DNA of 64,000 nucleotides from Desmodus rotundus (Eukaryota > Chordata > Mammalia > Chiroptera > Phyllostomidae). Within the stretch, counting starts at the first letter, position 1. Each line of letters starts with the position of its first letter. The notes beneath the pieces were generated by a model, which was not told where the DNA came from, did not search any database, and was given only the letters and a program-made list of their open reading frames with translations. The stretch spans positions 17,432,739 through 17,496,738 of the forward strand of contig NC_071397.1 in assembly GCF_022682495.2 (NCBI RefSeq). Direction: 5' to 3'. Shown here one piece after another: positions 1 through 13,070 of this stretch. The translations under genes were made by a program, and so were the position numbers.

Positions 1-329
1 ATCAGGCACTGTGCTGGACGCTCAGTCTACAGCAGCCACCCAAATCAGTGCAGACCCTGGCACAGCATTCAGGGTACGATGTGTGTTCTCATGGACGCGT
101 GTTCAGTAGTCCACGGCTAACTGACCGCTTGGTTCCAACACGGTATCTCAAAAGGACCAAGACAATTCGTCAATATCTATCGGAAGTACAGGGCACTTAC
201 ACTTGGACCCAGTCACCCCACTTTTGGGAAAACATGACACAAGATATGCCTGCACAGGCACAAAATGATGTGCACACCAAGCTTCATCACAGCAGTTGAT
301 GAAAGCAAAAAACTGAAGCAGCCCAAGGG

Positions 330-720
330 TTAGGGGACTGGTTAAATGACTTATAGTGGACCCGCACGACGGAAGACTGTGCAACCTTGACACAAGTGGG
401 GCACTTCTGTGCACCGACACGGAAAGATCCCTAGGATGTTTTGTTAACCGAAAAAGGCAAGGCGCAGACCAGGGAGATAATACGCTTCACTGTGGCTGAG
501 AAAGGGGGCAGGAATACACACGTACACACACACACACATCAGTAAAATCCATCGTATACTTATAGCTGCTTGTATTTGCATAAATAAACCCAAGAGGAAT
601 GCACAAGAGTTCACAACATTGGTTAGCAGGGAAGGGGAGCTGGATGACGAGAGGTGGGGAGGGCAGTGTTTTCTTTTTTATGTTTTGATTTTTGAAAAAT
701 GTGACTGCATTGCCACAGAC
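330..720 (+). repeat. Old L1 3' end
   Basis: The run from a GGACTGGTTAAAT-like motif through GAAAGATCCCTAGGATGTTTTG to a late TTTGATTTTTGAAAAATG follows the order of ancient mammalian L1M 3' ends (single-nucleotide walk through ORF2 end and 3' UTR). It is heavily diverged and carries a short AC microsatellite at 515-538. Placement by recalled consensus only. Confidence 0.6.
515..538. repeat. (AC)n microsatellite
   Basis: Short interrupted AC run inside the old L1 3' end. Confidence 0.85.
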
Positions 721-1324
721 CACCTACAAAAACTTCTTTTTTAAGCTTTAAAAGGCTAAGATGCTAAAGTAGCCAGCATTCCTAATGTGCTCACAAGCAT
801 CTCTTTCCAGTTACCTGAGAACCCGGGAGAGATGGCATGGCCAGAGAGCTGCAAGTGACCAGCAGCCACGGAAAGAGGCCTCGAGACACGCACTATCCTG
901 GACCGTCCTCAGTCAGTTCACACCAACTATGTCTCGGGCACGCAGGGGATACCAAGAAAATGCAGAGCAGCCTCTTCCTTTTGGAGGGCTCACGGCAAGT
1001 GCAAGGAGCCAGCCTCGGCCCTGGTGCATGTGACCTTCCTAGTACAAATCTGTCTGAGTCACTCCGCACTCAGAAATCTTCAGAGGCTCCGGATTGCCTC
1101 AGCTTAGGAACAGATCCACACTTTTGAAATAGGGCCTCCATGGCCCCAACCCTTCCCGACAATCGAGACTCATCTTCCATCGCTTCCCTCTTTAACCTTC
1201 CCCCGCTTTGGCAGCACAGAGCACATACCACACACACCGTACCCTCACCCTCGCCCACACACCCCTGTCCTCTTCCCATGTCCTCTCACTGCCTGAAGAC
1301 CCTCTCCCCAGCACATCTGCCTGG

Positions 1325-1580
1325 CCAGTGACCCTCAGTCCTCGGTCCAGCCCAAACTTCTTTTTAAAATGACCTGCCCCTAACGCTCCCAGGGGTGTTA
1401 CACTCCCTTCCCTGACCCTCACACTGTACCTTGAGTAGCAATGACACTGTCACCTCCCTAAGGACTCTTGGCTCCAGTTGGGCCGAATCTTCCCCTTTTC
1501 ATCTTTTATCCTAGCCCCAAGAACAGTGCTTGGCAGAGCGCAAATGTTCGGTCTCAGTCTGGCTGAATGAATAAACAAGA
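1325..1580 (+). repeat. L2 3'-end relic
   Basis: The segment ends with AACAGTGCTTGGCAGAGCGC and CTGGCTGAATGAATAA, the typical order of the L2 (CR1-clade LINE) 3' end in plus orientation. Strongly decayed. Confidence 0.5.
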
Positions 1581-2395
1581 GACATACAGAGGCAGGCAGA
1601 AGGCAGGAATGAACTCTACTCGGGAAGAAGAGCCAGGGGAAGCACTCTCAACAGGTGGTGCTTGTGTGGTAGCACACGGGGACATGAAATGAGAAGTTAG
1701 GTGAAAAAGGGAAAGCCTTGGGGTGGTAGAGGAACAGAAACAGGGTAGTTGGTTTGGATGAGGGGTCGGGCCAGAGGCAGTGCCTGAGGCAGGTGCAGAG
1801 GACAAAAGCCGGTCAGACTGGGGGGGAGCCCTGAATGCCATGCTCAGAGGCCCGGACTTTAGGTGGGCAGCACGGAAGGATGTGAAGTAAGGGAGACCCA
1901 TGCTCAGCTCTGTGTCTGAGGACAATCAGTGGTAGCTATGGGGAAGACGACCCAGAGAGGAGACAAGAGGCTGAGGACCAGGTTCGAACCCACTGTAACT
2001 GTTTAGGTGGGACACCGTGACCAGATGTGGGGGACGAGGCAAAGGAGAAGTGACGGCTGTGGGTTTCTATTCTGACGATGCACCTGTTTCAGTTCCCTCT
2101 TCTGGACATCAAACTACGGTCACTCACGGGGGCACAGGGGATTTAATAATCATGGTGAGAAGACCCCCAACCCCAACAGGCCTCTGACAACCAAAGTGAT
2201 TTGACCAGAGTGCTAGACATCAGCCCAGGGGAAAATCCCACTATCTGTTTCACCGGTCTGGCAACGGTTTAGAGATGGAAGGTACATGACAGAGAAGTCC
2301 CTCTCCCTCCACCTCCTCTGAACACTGAAACAAAACCAGCTTCCCCAGGTAAGGCCACGGCAGTTAAATGTAAGCCTCTATATGGCTTGTTTAGC

Positions 2396-2416
2396 TAAAA
2401 ATAAATAAATAAATAA
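2396..2416. repeat. (AAAT)n microsatellite
   Basis: Five tandem AAAT units, ending in AACAACAAT. Confidence 0.85.
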
Positions 2417-2496
2417 CAACAATAAAAGGTAACAGAAAAAGACATTCCATCTAGCTGAGGCCCTTCTTTTTAAAAAATTAAAAATCATGTCCTGGT

Positions 2497-2620
2497 CACA
2501 TGAACAAATCCAAGGGGGAGGGTGGAGAGGGGGGAGGGAAGTGGGTTCACCTGGGGTGGGGTGAAGGGATGGGGAGAAAAGGCATACAACTGTAATTAAA
2601 TAACAATAAAAAAAAAAAAA
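2497..2620 (+). mobile_element. Short 5'-truncated young L1 3' UTR fragment
   Basis: G-rich L1 3' UTR segment, GAGGGGGGAGGGAAGTGGG, ending in TTAAATAACAATAAA and a poly-A run. The sequence AAAATCATGTCCTGGT flanks it on both sides (2481-2496 and 2617-2632), which is its target-site duplication. Only about 124 bp of the element was inserted, a normal outcome of abortive target-primed reverse transcription. Confidence 0.82.
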
Positions 2621-2643
2621 TCATGTCCTGGTAAAAATCATGT

Positions 2644-2866
2644 CCTGGCAGGTGTGGCTCAGCGGATTGAGCACCAACCTGTGAACAAAAAGGTCACCAG
2701 TTCGATTCCCACTCAGGGCACTTGCCTGGGTTGCGGGCCAGGTCCTCAGTTGGAGGAGTGCAAGAGGCAACTGATTCATGTATCTCTCTCAAACATTGAT
2801 GTTTCTCTCCCTCTCTTTCGCCCTCCCTCCCCTCTCTCTAAAAGTAAATAAATAAAGTCTTTAAAA
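2644..2866 (+). mobile_element. Ves-type SINE
   Basis: tRNA-derived head with A-box-like GTGGCTCAGCGGATTGAGC and B-box-like GGT(C)ACCAGTTCGATTCCC, then the CT-rich body and an AAATAAATAAA tail. It sits directly against the L1 above: a third copy of AAAATCATGTCCTGG (2634-2648) runs into its head, and ATTAAAAATCA follows its tail, as in the original target at 2478. Confidence 0.92.
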
Positions 2867-3329
2867 GAAAATTAAAAATCACATTAGATGCAAAAAATAC
2901 CTTCTGAATGAGTCCAAAGGATGCCGTCACGCAAAGGCAACGCAATGCAGTAAAACAAAACGGTGCGTGTTTTCAAGGGCAACACGGCAGCGCTGCACAC
3001 CCTCGGGGTTGCCACAAGTTGTAAGGAAAAGCTGTTTCTCTCTCCAGCTTTCACTGTCCCTGCCCGCCCCACACAACGGCCTTGCTGCTCTCCCGCATCA
3101 CCCGAGGTGTACGGACGGGGAACGAGCGCTGGCAGAGGGGAGGCCTGCAGAGTCAGCGTCTCTGAATCCACACCAGAAAATTAATTCGGTGTGGGGGGTC
3201 TCTTGGCCTACTTCCTGACTGGGGGGTGGGGAGCAGGGAGTTCTCATGTGGATCGGGGCCACAGATTCCTGATCACACTCTTTAACTCCCATCTCACGGT
3301 CTCCGGAGCAAACTCAACATGTCGCTGTC

Positions 3330-3870
3330 CTGTCCGAAGCTCCCGCCCCATTACCTCCAGGATAAAGTCTCCAGGCCTTGGCGTGATCTCCAAGGCCCTC
3401 CGTGACCTCGCCCTTCCTCCTCTCTTTCCATTTTCTTCTGCCTTCCACCCACCTCCTGAGCAAACCTATGACACCAGCCCACTGAGCACCCTCATGCTGC
3501 ACACCAGCCCCAGCCTGCTTCACCCATGCTCACAGGCACCAGCTGATACCTCTGTCGAAAGCCATCCCACATTTTCCTCTCTCCCTGGCCTTGGCCAGCA
3601 TCCACTCAGCATCTTCTCTGAGCCAGGAAGCCCTCCTCCATGTTCCCAAAGCACCCTCTCTCGCAGAGCCCTACTTAGTGAGCACCACTAATTGGCGCAG
3701 CTCAAGGGGAGTACTCACTGGCAAATGATACCCGTGTCCTTTTATCTGTCTCCCTTCCTAGACAGTAAAGTCGTGGCCTGTAATGGGGCATGTTTCCTTT
3801 TCCTATGTTCCCAGAAGCCAGAACAATGCCTTGCATGAAAGCACTGTTTAATCAATATTTGTAGAATGAG
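3330..3870 (+). repeat. L2 LINE relic
   Basis: About 540 bp in the order of an L2 3' region: CCAGGATAAAGTC, a stretch of CCTCCGTGACCTCGCC type, then GACAGTAAAGTCGTGGCC and a terminal AATATTTGTAGAATGA. The 166-codon open frame across it (3191-3691) is fortuitous. Confidence 0.72.
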
Positions 3871-5047
3871 GGGGCAAAAGATCAGAATCAACTCAGACTC
3901 ATATCCCTTGGGCCGTGTGAGCAACAACATCGGCGTGACTGAGAAGCATAGGCCAAGTCACACTTGGCCACAGCTGCAGGCTAGAGGTGTGGTCAAGTGG
4001 CCAGTGACAATCTGATGAGATCACAGCTGTCATGCCTGATGTACGTGGGTCCAAAGAAACTCCAGGAACAGTGCCTGAGAAGCGCTTCATTATCGTTGTT
4101 TTGAAACTCTAAAAATGACCAAAGCAAAACAGCTCACGTCGACAAATAGGTTAGCTGGCTTCCATTTCAGACTTTAGAGTCTTGCACAGAATAGGTATAT
4201 TAACTGAATGATTAAAAACAAAGAAAGCCAAATAGCCAGGTGGTTGAATAGTGCTGAACGAGGATATTTCCAGGCTGGATAAGAATGTCAAAAAGAAAAG
4301 TTTCTTTCTCACTGCTTGGGTGATAAAGTACGCTGCATGCACAGACCAACTTTGCCTTTTATTTCCGGGCTCTGGTACTGTGGCCCGCCAGAAATTTCTG
4401 GGGCTGGATCATTCTGGGTGGCCAAATTTTCCATGCTGCTAAAGATGTAGGTATTGAAACTTTACCATTAATCACTGTGGGTGGAAATCTTTTTAAAAAT
4501 CTTTCTGAGTATACTGCATACCTTTCTATTTTTTCATGGAACAACAGATAATCATTCTAATCGTGTACTGTACTATACTAGTCTATCATAATAACCTCAA
4601 AATCTACTGACACCTGGAATTCATGGGGGTTTTTTTCATTTCTTAGGACTTTCAAGTATTTGATAACGAATAGCCGCCCCAGCTGTCGGCTACCACTCGC
4701 CCACCTATCCCAGCTCTTCTTCCACGTTTACTTACTCTTTCTTCTGAAATCTTGGGAACCAGACAACCAAGCCTCATATAACTCTATGTAAGGAAACGGC
4801 AGTCGGCTCCGAGCAAAGGCCTAGGAGACTGGCCCAGGTGTGGCACACACAGCAACTGGGCACGGGTTTAGGGCCATTTTCAGGCTGCTCCGGGACCTCC
4901 CCTTTGCCTCCTGTTTCTCACTTAAGTTCCAAATGGATGGGCAGCCACAAAGGGCAGTTCCATATAGTCGGAGGTGTAACTCCAACCCTTTCAAGTGTAG
5001 TAAGAACGATAGGTACAGGCCTTCTTTGAAGTGCTGTATTTGCACTA

Positions 5048-5245
5048 ACATTTCTAACACGTTTTGTGTTCATCTTTCTAATCTTCTCAGCTACTCTACG
5101 ACATATTATGATCCCATTTTACTGATGAGGAAACTGAGGCACAGAGAGGTGACAGAATTTAACAAGATACGCTCACTGCTAGGACCTGGCAAACCAGAAT
5201 TCAAACTCAGGCAGCCGGGCTCCAGGGCCACGACCTTCGCCACTG
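5048..5245 (-). repeat. MIR SINE relic
   Basis: Core motif CCATTTTACTGATGAGGAAA followed by CTGAGGCACAGAGAGGTGAC and AATTCAAACTCAGGCAGCC, the reverse of the MIR consensus. One of the better preserved MIRs here. Confidence 0.88.
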
Positions 5246-5340
5246 ACGGCTCCCTAACAGAACCGCACCACAGGGTCCCTGACCGTTTAGTTCTATAAAA
5301 AACAGAAAACAGAGGCCCAGTAAGCAATGTTTAGACCAGT

Positions 5341-5512
5341 GTGGTTCAATAAAACTTTCTGTGATGATGGAAATATTTTCTTATCTACACTACTGAGCAT
5401 TTGAGATGTGGCTAATGTGACTAAGAACTAAATTTTCGATTTCACTTCATCTTAATGAATTTACATTCAAGTAGCCAAACGTGGCTAGTAGCCACCTATC
5501 AGATGGCACAGG
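5341..5512. repeat. hAT-Charlie MITE relic (MER3-like)
   Basis: Contains AACTTTCTGTGATGATGGAA, TTGAGATGTGGCTAATGTGA and CAAACGTGGCTAGTAGCCAC in the order I recall for the eutherian element MER3. Eroded ends; no target duplication found. Confidence 0.72.
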
Positions 5513-7934
5513 TAAAGACTACTTTTGGTGAGTCAAAAACTGTGATATGTGAAATGTTAAATACAATGGATAATTCCTCCTTAAAATAGGCTTTAGGAGA
5601 ACATAACTAAATACTGATGCATCTCCTCTCAACCTCTTCTCCACCCCAGTACTGTTTTTAATTCATCCTCGTAAGTTTGAGGAAGGAAGCAGGCCATTGA
5701 TCAGAGTAGCTGAAGAGGACTTTGAGATGAAGTGGGAGCTCTAGAAGCAACAGTAGCAGTTGTCCAGGCAAAGCCTGAAGAGCACTGTCGGGGTTGGTGT
5801 GGGGCTTGGGGGTGGCAGATCACAGGCCAGCTTTCAGACACTAGGTTCACCCTATCGACCTTAAAAAGAAATAGCCACAGATACATGTATGTGTGTGTGC
5901 GTATCAATGAATATGCTCAAGGCCAAGGCCCCAGACCACATTCAGAGAACTGGCCTGATAAGACCTGATTAGGCAGAGCAGAAGGCACGGGCCATTCTGC
6001 CCAGAGCAGTGACCTCTTCTTGCTCATCCTGGGTCCCCTGGTCAGCCCTGCCACGGAAGTCACAAACCAAGCCAACCCTCTCCCCAACCCTCGACAATTC
6101 CTTTCTGATTATGGGACGGGAGCGGGGTGGACTTCCCTCCCCACTGCTGGTTCCGCTAAGCTGTATTATATGTCAAACCCAAATTTAGGTTAGAAACTGA
6201 TTTCAACTCAAATAAGAAGTGAAACCAAGAGTTGAAGTTGAGACACTAATCCAGCGAAGGTGCAACTTTATTCTGACTCACCCTAAATCTCCATGCTGGG
6301 GGAAGGTGCCTCCTTCCCTTTCCTCCCAATTTCTGAGTGGCAACATAAGTTTTATACACATTTTCCAGCCCTGGTCTGCACAACCACACTCAGAGGGCAT
6401 GACTGAGCCACAGGGCAGTTGACGCCCCCAGGAAGCAAGTAGGGGCCTAGAGGTACAGGGGCTGGCGTGGGCCACACAGCTGTTTAGGGACTGAGCCTGG
6501 GGAGAACCAGGTCTCCCAGGTTCCAGTCCTCGCCCCCACCACCACACACCTCCCCGCCCAGGCCACAGCTCATGCCTCAGAGACTCCGGAAGAGAAGCAC
6601 TTATTCACACTCCATGACAAATCAGAGACCAAACTGCAATTAAAAAAAAAATTTTTTTTAAAAAGGCTATCAACCATTCCTTCCCACCTCAACATCCCTC
6701 TTCCAAACAACAGTCACAAAATCCATACAAACAAGTTACTCCTTGCCCATTGAGGTGAAAAGTTGATCCAGTGCAAAGTTAGACTACAAACTAAATACAC
6801 GCAAAACTCCAGAAAGTGCTGGGTCTAAAAAGTTCAATTCTGCTCCAAGTTCTGAGGAATTCTCTGCAGGAAACCAAGCATTGTGAAGCAGGCCCTGCAA
6901 CTTCCTGACTTCCTACAAGACTCCAGGAATGGCTGGAGAGGAGGCCTGTTTATCCAAGGAATGCTCCTCCAGGTCAGGGGCTCCCAGACTGCCCTTAACC
7001 TTCAGGAAAGGGGCTGATAAGACACCCCTGGCTCCTCTAAACCTAGAGCCACATTCTACACCCCCACTGGCCCCCAAGGCTATCTCTATGCGTGTTCCAG
7101 CACCCCACGGGGCACACAGACCTGACCATAAACAGTTGCTAACTAACCAGCATGGTCTCAGGCATCCCTCAAAGCAAGCAGGGGGTCAACAGCGGAAAGG
7201 AGTGGGGGCATTAGATCCCTACCCTCTGTCCTGAGATAGTCACACCCTGCTCCCCATAAGCCACGTAAGTCTTCACAATGGCGATGTCACTAAAAAGCGT
7301 CTTCTTAAAATTCTCTATAAAAAGAGAGTATCTATACATTTATAATAAACGTGAAGGAACAAACTGATAAAATTAAAAATACTCTGCCCTTGCAAAATTT
7401 AGGAGCTTTATTAAGAAACCTTCTCCCTCCTTCAAAGACGGGACAATCAAGGCTCAGAGGATTTTGTCCCCAGGTGTGACTGTCACCTCCACCAACCCAG
7501 AAGGGACATTTCAGATCATGTTCAAGTTTGACAACTCTTAAGAAACCATGTGGGAGAGTTCTCCTAACCTCAGCCAAGGTTTCAATCCCTAAAGGCCTCC
7601 TGGTACTAGAAACTGCACCTGCGTACAGGTACCAAACACACACAGTGCCTCCGGTCGGTTGGCTTATTTGCAAAGCTGCCACGTACAAGAGTACCAGCTG
7701 TGCTTCCCAAGACTTCTAGGAGTGACCACCACTCTTGTCCTCTGACTACTGACAGCCCGCTCTCAGGGTGTCAGGTCTCAACTCAACAAACTACTCCCTC
7801 TCCACCAATCGCAAAGGCTTGAGGTTAAGGCCCAACGGTCTGTAAGTCTGTGAGTTGCACCTGCCACATACATCAAGTTCAAGGACTGACTCCTATGCAC
7901 AAATAGTTTATCAGCTTTAAGCTACCACAGTGTG

Positions 7935-8034
7935 ACCTCAGTAAGGATAGGGACGCCACCTTATTCATCAGCATTCCCAGAGCTCAACACAGGCACACAG
8001 CAGGCACTCGCAAAACAGCTGCCAAATGAATGAG
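7935..8034 (+). repeat. L2 3'-end relic
   Basis: Reads CTCAACACAGGCACACAGCA then GGCACTCGCAAAAC and GCCAAATGAATGAG, the L2 terminal pattern. Confidence 0.6.
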
Positions 8035-8624
8035 CACAGCACACTTAAGAAAGATGTATCATTTTTGAGGCTTCTACACATACACTGGCCTTTAAAAGTA
8101 GCGTCTGGAATTCCGGTGGGCAGATGTGTAGAAAATGCACTGGACTTGAGTGAGAAGATGTGGGTTTAAGCCCCAAGTTTGCCAAAAATTCCCTCTACTG
8201 TCCTGGGAAAATCTCCCAACCTTATTTTCCTCTTCCGCAAACATTGGAGATAACTTCTAGGTTTCCTTTTAGCCCTTAAACTTAAAACTCAGGAGAAAAG
8301 ATGTGCCCTTGAGCTACAATATTAACTTGATGACACAGGGCAGTGAAAATATAATAGCCAGAGGCAGCTACTCTCACACAGCTGTTGGCTAATATCAGGC
8401 AGTAACGTGAGCAGTAGGTAAAGCCTCTGCCTACTTGCCTGTGTTCACATTTGGGTCATTCTCTGTAGTCTCTTTCAGGGAGATGCAAATTTCAACGATT
8501 GTTCCAGACAGAAAAGCCTCCAAGTGGAACAATGACCCGCAGACATTACTTCCAGGTAATAAACAGATTCCACTCGGACAAAGAAAAATAAAGCAGCCTG
8601 TGGCTACATTCCGTTGACACCCCA

Positions 8625-8775
8625 TTCGTGGAAGCACCCGGGCCTGAGCTCTAAATGTGAGCCAGACGTGGCTGAATTCTTGTTTTGGCTCTGACTCTAA
8701 CTCGGAGCGCATGGTCCTGGGCCAAGTCTCTCCTCTACGAGCCAGGCTCTGGATGGGTATGACAACCCCCATAAA
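8625..8775 (+). repeat. Possible MIR relic
   Basis: GGCTCTGACTCTAACTCGGA and CCTGGGCCAAGTCTCTCCTC resemble the MIR body in plus orientation, at low identity. Confidence 0.4.
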
Positions 8776-11700
8776 CCATCCAGATTACAGGGTGAAGCTA
8801 GTAAAGCATTTCACAGATGGAAAGTGTTGCCAGCCCCTCCAGACAAATGAAGGGAACTGTCAAGTGGCAACGTGGCTTAGACGGGGTCACAACAGCGCCT
8901 CCCCTAACCCTGGGCTCCCACCAACTCACCGGAGGCCTCTAAAGGACTCAGAGCCCCCCACTCACAATCTGGCTACATTTCCTCTGCTGAAAATCCAGGG
9001 GAGCTGTGTGAACCTACACTGCCCAGAAGAGCCTCCTGCAAAGCTCTTTAAACCACACAGTTAACTCCCAATGGTGACCAACTGTGATAAGGTTAGGTCT
9101 GGTTCTCTTCTATGGGGGACACTTGTGAGACCAGGGTAAATCAAGGCAAAGCTCTACACTATATGACAGATACAGGTCTGCCCGAGAAATAAGAAGCTGT
9201 GTCAGGAGGCACATTAGTAGTTTTACTGTTTTCTTTTCCTTTCTTTAACAATTAGGTACCAATGGATACCAGATACACAGCGCTGGATAAAAAGGTTAGG
9301 AGATAGTATCAGGCAAGTTTCCCAGCAAAGCCTGCTAATAGTGCTGCTCACTGATTAGAAAGCACTTCTGTAGTTGGGAAACTCTAATCCAGTCTTATCA
9401 ACCCTCTGGCTTCGTCATCATTTATCAGGGTGGGAACGGGAGATATATCAGCTATGCCACAGAGTGATTTCTGGGGCCCCTGCCCACGACCGAAGCAGAT
9501 CAAAAAGGAGCTCATGCCTGCAGGAGTGAAGTTTTCACCATAGCAACACATGTTACTCTACAAACAGCCAGGACTAAAGCGCTCTGTTGCGACTGGTCTG
9601 GACGGTGCCCCTGAGAAACGGCAACCGAGGCTTCAGACAACAGAGGAAGCAAGAGAACAGTGGCCCTTATTTAGCTTGCGAAGCAGCCTCCTCGCGGTTC
9701 CTTCCCACAGTCGACGGTGGCAACACTAAGACCCTCCAGGACCACAGCCCGTGTTCTAATGAGACGGATGGCAGAGAAAACAGATGTGGAGCAGCCACAG
9801 CACAGGCTCCCTGGGGAAAAGAGGGACCCAGTGTGTAACAGTTGCACGCTTTGGAAAGCGGACAGCTAGCACTGGAGAACTTCAGGGAAAGGTCTCATGG
9901 CAGAGCAGGTCACGTCTAAAATGAAATACAGCCGGGGGCCCCAACCAGCTGGTGTGATGGGAGAAGGTGTAGCACAGACCCAACAACGAAGCCAACCAAT
10001 CACCATCAGCATGGTCGCTGAGGCCATCAACTAAGTGTCGGGGAGCCAGGCACAGTGCAGGGCGTTTAGACAGGCTTCTTCATCTTGCAGCGAAGATCAA
10101 AACCTCAGTGACTGATGAACACCACCTTTCTGGATATCACACTTTCCCAAGGGAAGAAACCGGGATCCTCAAGGTGCCTTACACCCCACAGATAGGGTGA
10201 CGTTTGACGGTTCACCAGGAGAGACTAGTTCCCAAGTTCTGCTCTGTTGCTCAGATCGCTGAGTGATGCATCTAGAAATCTAACCACAGACCAAGGGCGC
10301 CCGAGAGGATCAGCAACCCTTCCCGGTTTCCCCTGACTAATTTTCTAGAACATTACTGATAGACTATGTCAGAGGTGGACAGGAAGATGCATAAAGCCAG
10401 GAAATATAAAACTGGCAAAGGAACGCCTTTAAAAGTGCATTAGAAGTTAGTCAAGGACAACATATGTCCACAGATGCCCGTCTGTGCCATGTACGTACCT
10501 TTTTGTATTAACACAATATAAGTGGGACTATTTTGTAACACTGATATTAAGAGACAGGACCAGCAGTCTCACTTCAGGTTATGATGACCTGGGAGGATCA
10601 TCAGGAGCATCATCGCTCCGCCTGGGAGGATGGGAACCAGTGCCACAGCACCCACGTGCTAACGGGCGTGACGCAATGGGCTCCCACTGTACATGCTGCA
10701 AACTCATCACCCGACAAGTCACTCAGATACAGGGAAGAAGGCAGTTCCTGGAGAACGGGAGCTCTACCACACCTGGCTTCGAAACAAACACCAAACACCA
10801 GCCACTACCCAAAAATTCTTCTAAGTCCAAAACCCTTAAGTCATCACAGACGAAACAGATGAGGACCCAGAATTTCAGAAACATTTCCTTGCTGCAGGGC
10901 CAGCAGAGCCCACAAAGGAGTTTTAAAACAAACAAGTGAGGTTTCTGTCTCAAAGTGACACTTTAGAGGTAATGTATACGTTGTACCCCCCCTTTGTCAG
11001 TCTCCATTCACGGATGAGAGTTTCTGTCTTTCTCTGCCCATCTCAGTTTGAAACGTGGCACTGAAAGGGACACTGGAAAGTGACGGGAGAGGGGTTGGGA
11101 CGAGAGACTGCTTTAACCGTGACACACACCATACACACCCCGAGAGGCTGCCCACTCCCTGAAGGACTGTCAGGCCACAGCCCCCTAAGACAGACTGAGG
11201 GGCCAAACTGTTGCGTAGAGAACTCCCCACCTCTCTGGAAAGCAGAGTTAAGAAAGAGAAAGCTGGAAGGAAAGGAGGGGGAAAATAAAGCTCCACATTC
11301 CTGACATTTTTTAGCCAAGTGCTGTGGCTGCACAGAACAGCTCTATTCCAAACAGCTTTCAGGACAGAAAGAAAACCTGAGTTCTGGGGAAAAGAACCTG
11401 CCTTGGAAATGGGAGACGGAATCTCAGGATGGCCCAAACTAAGTCAAAGGGAGGAAGGAGAGCCGCCCTTCCATGTGTGTTCCCAAAAGGAAGGGATCCC
11501 AAGGGAAGGAATTCGGAGTCGTCATCATCTCAGGGGACAGAACTGAAGTCCTGGGGTCCCTGAGGGGGGAATGAAACCCCTCTGAGTGAGGGCAAGCTGA
11601 TGAGTGAGCTGGGGCAAGGGCAAGGCAGGAGTGAGATGGAGACCAGTTAGGACACATGGGCTGGGGCTGCCTGGGGTGGGGAGAGGGGCCCAGCTTACTG

Positions 11701-11841
11701 GCAGAGACTGGGCAGGGGACCCCAGAAGGAGGAGTGGCCAGGAGACTTTCTGTGGGAAGAATTATAAATGAGTTTCCTTGACTCAGCTTCTGAATGAAGG
11801 AATCCTAGCCATGCCCAAGTTAGAAATCCAAGAGCCTGCTG

Positions 11842-11884
11842 TCCTCTCTCTCTTTCTCTCTCTTTCTCTCTCCCCTTCCCTTTC
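11842..11884. repeat. CT-rich simple repeat
   Basis: Alternating CTCTCT and CTTTCT units on the plus strand, running into CCCCTTCCC. Confidence 0.85.
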
Positions 11885-12964
11885 CACCTCCTCTGTCCAC
11901 ACTCCTAGGAAAAAGTGTTAAGTGCGGGACTGCCCCCCATACGCATCCCACATACAGACACATACACATCACACCTCCAGGGGACAACCCAGAAGACCCT
12001 AAGTGACATCTACTAAGTCCTGGGCTGGGTTATGAGGTGCCACCCCCAGCTTTACTCCAAATGTGAAGATGCCCACACGTGCTTCTCTGAGGTCCCTAAA
12101 AGTAACAGCTGTTTCTGCTCTCAGCTGGTAGGGACAGCAGAGTTCCAAAAATCTCAGTTCCCCCCAAATACCTATCTCTACGGAGAGTCAGTTGGTAGGT
12201 ATAGACAATGAAGATCCACTCTGTACCTAGCACAGCAGAACACCCATCCTCCATAAGGGAGGTTCAACACAGCTGCCCTTCTCCCAGACCAGCACACACC
12301 AGCAATCCCACAATGCACCTTCTATGCACCTCCCAGAGAGGGAGACTCCTGCCCTGTAAGCTCAGAGGTGGAGGTCTAAGGTTCTATAGGGTGAGGATGG
12401 TAGGAAGCCTGCAGGCACTTCAGCCAAGGTCCCTTCCACGTTCGCCAGTCCAATCCGAAGAAGGGGAGAAGAGGAGGGGATTTTTTCCCCTCTTCTGTCA
12501 GGTGCTGGGAGTTAAGGGCTCCTAGCACTTTTCAACTCCCACAGACTGCCAGGTTTAACACATAGGACTTTCCAAGACTAGAGGCAGGGAGGGCAGGAGG
12601 TACTAAGCTCAAACATTAGGCAGCTTCTTTTGAGCCGAGAAAGTAGGTAGAGCCACAGACCTTAACAAATGCCAGAAACCTAGCCAAGAGAGCCATGAGG
12701 CTATGCAAGAGACTTCGCTGGCTGCAGCATGGGGCTATGAGGTCCACAGCTGTCACGTGTGTCTTTCCAACCACACCCTCCAAGACTGGTGACATGGCAC
12801 TTGGGAGGCCTCTTAGAATAGAGGACGGCAAATAGACACAAATAGGACAGAGGGTATTGGCTCTATTATTTCATTAAGCTATTATTATGTTAAATAATAA
12901 CAGGGCTTCAGGAACAATTGGCTTGTGTTCACATTTGTAGAATCTACTATGGCTTTTGTTTCTT

Positions 12965-13070
12965 GTAAGAGCTCAGTCAAACCTTACACTAACCCCATGT
13001 GGAAGATGGGTTTTACTAACCTCTACAATGATGGGGAAACTGAGGTTGCAGTCGGTCGGTTTTTGTTTTG
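12965..13070 (-). repeat. MIR SINE relic
   Basis: ACACTAACCCCATGTGGAAG, GATGGGTTTTACTAACCTC and GATGGGGAAACTGAGGTTG follow the reverse MIR order. Confidence 0.6.

Noticed and set aside
3191..3691. 166-codon open frame as a gene
   Set aside because: It overlaps an L2 relic and has a composition typical of L2 3' regions, with no conserved domain.
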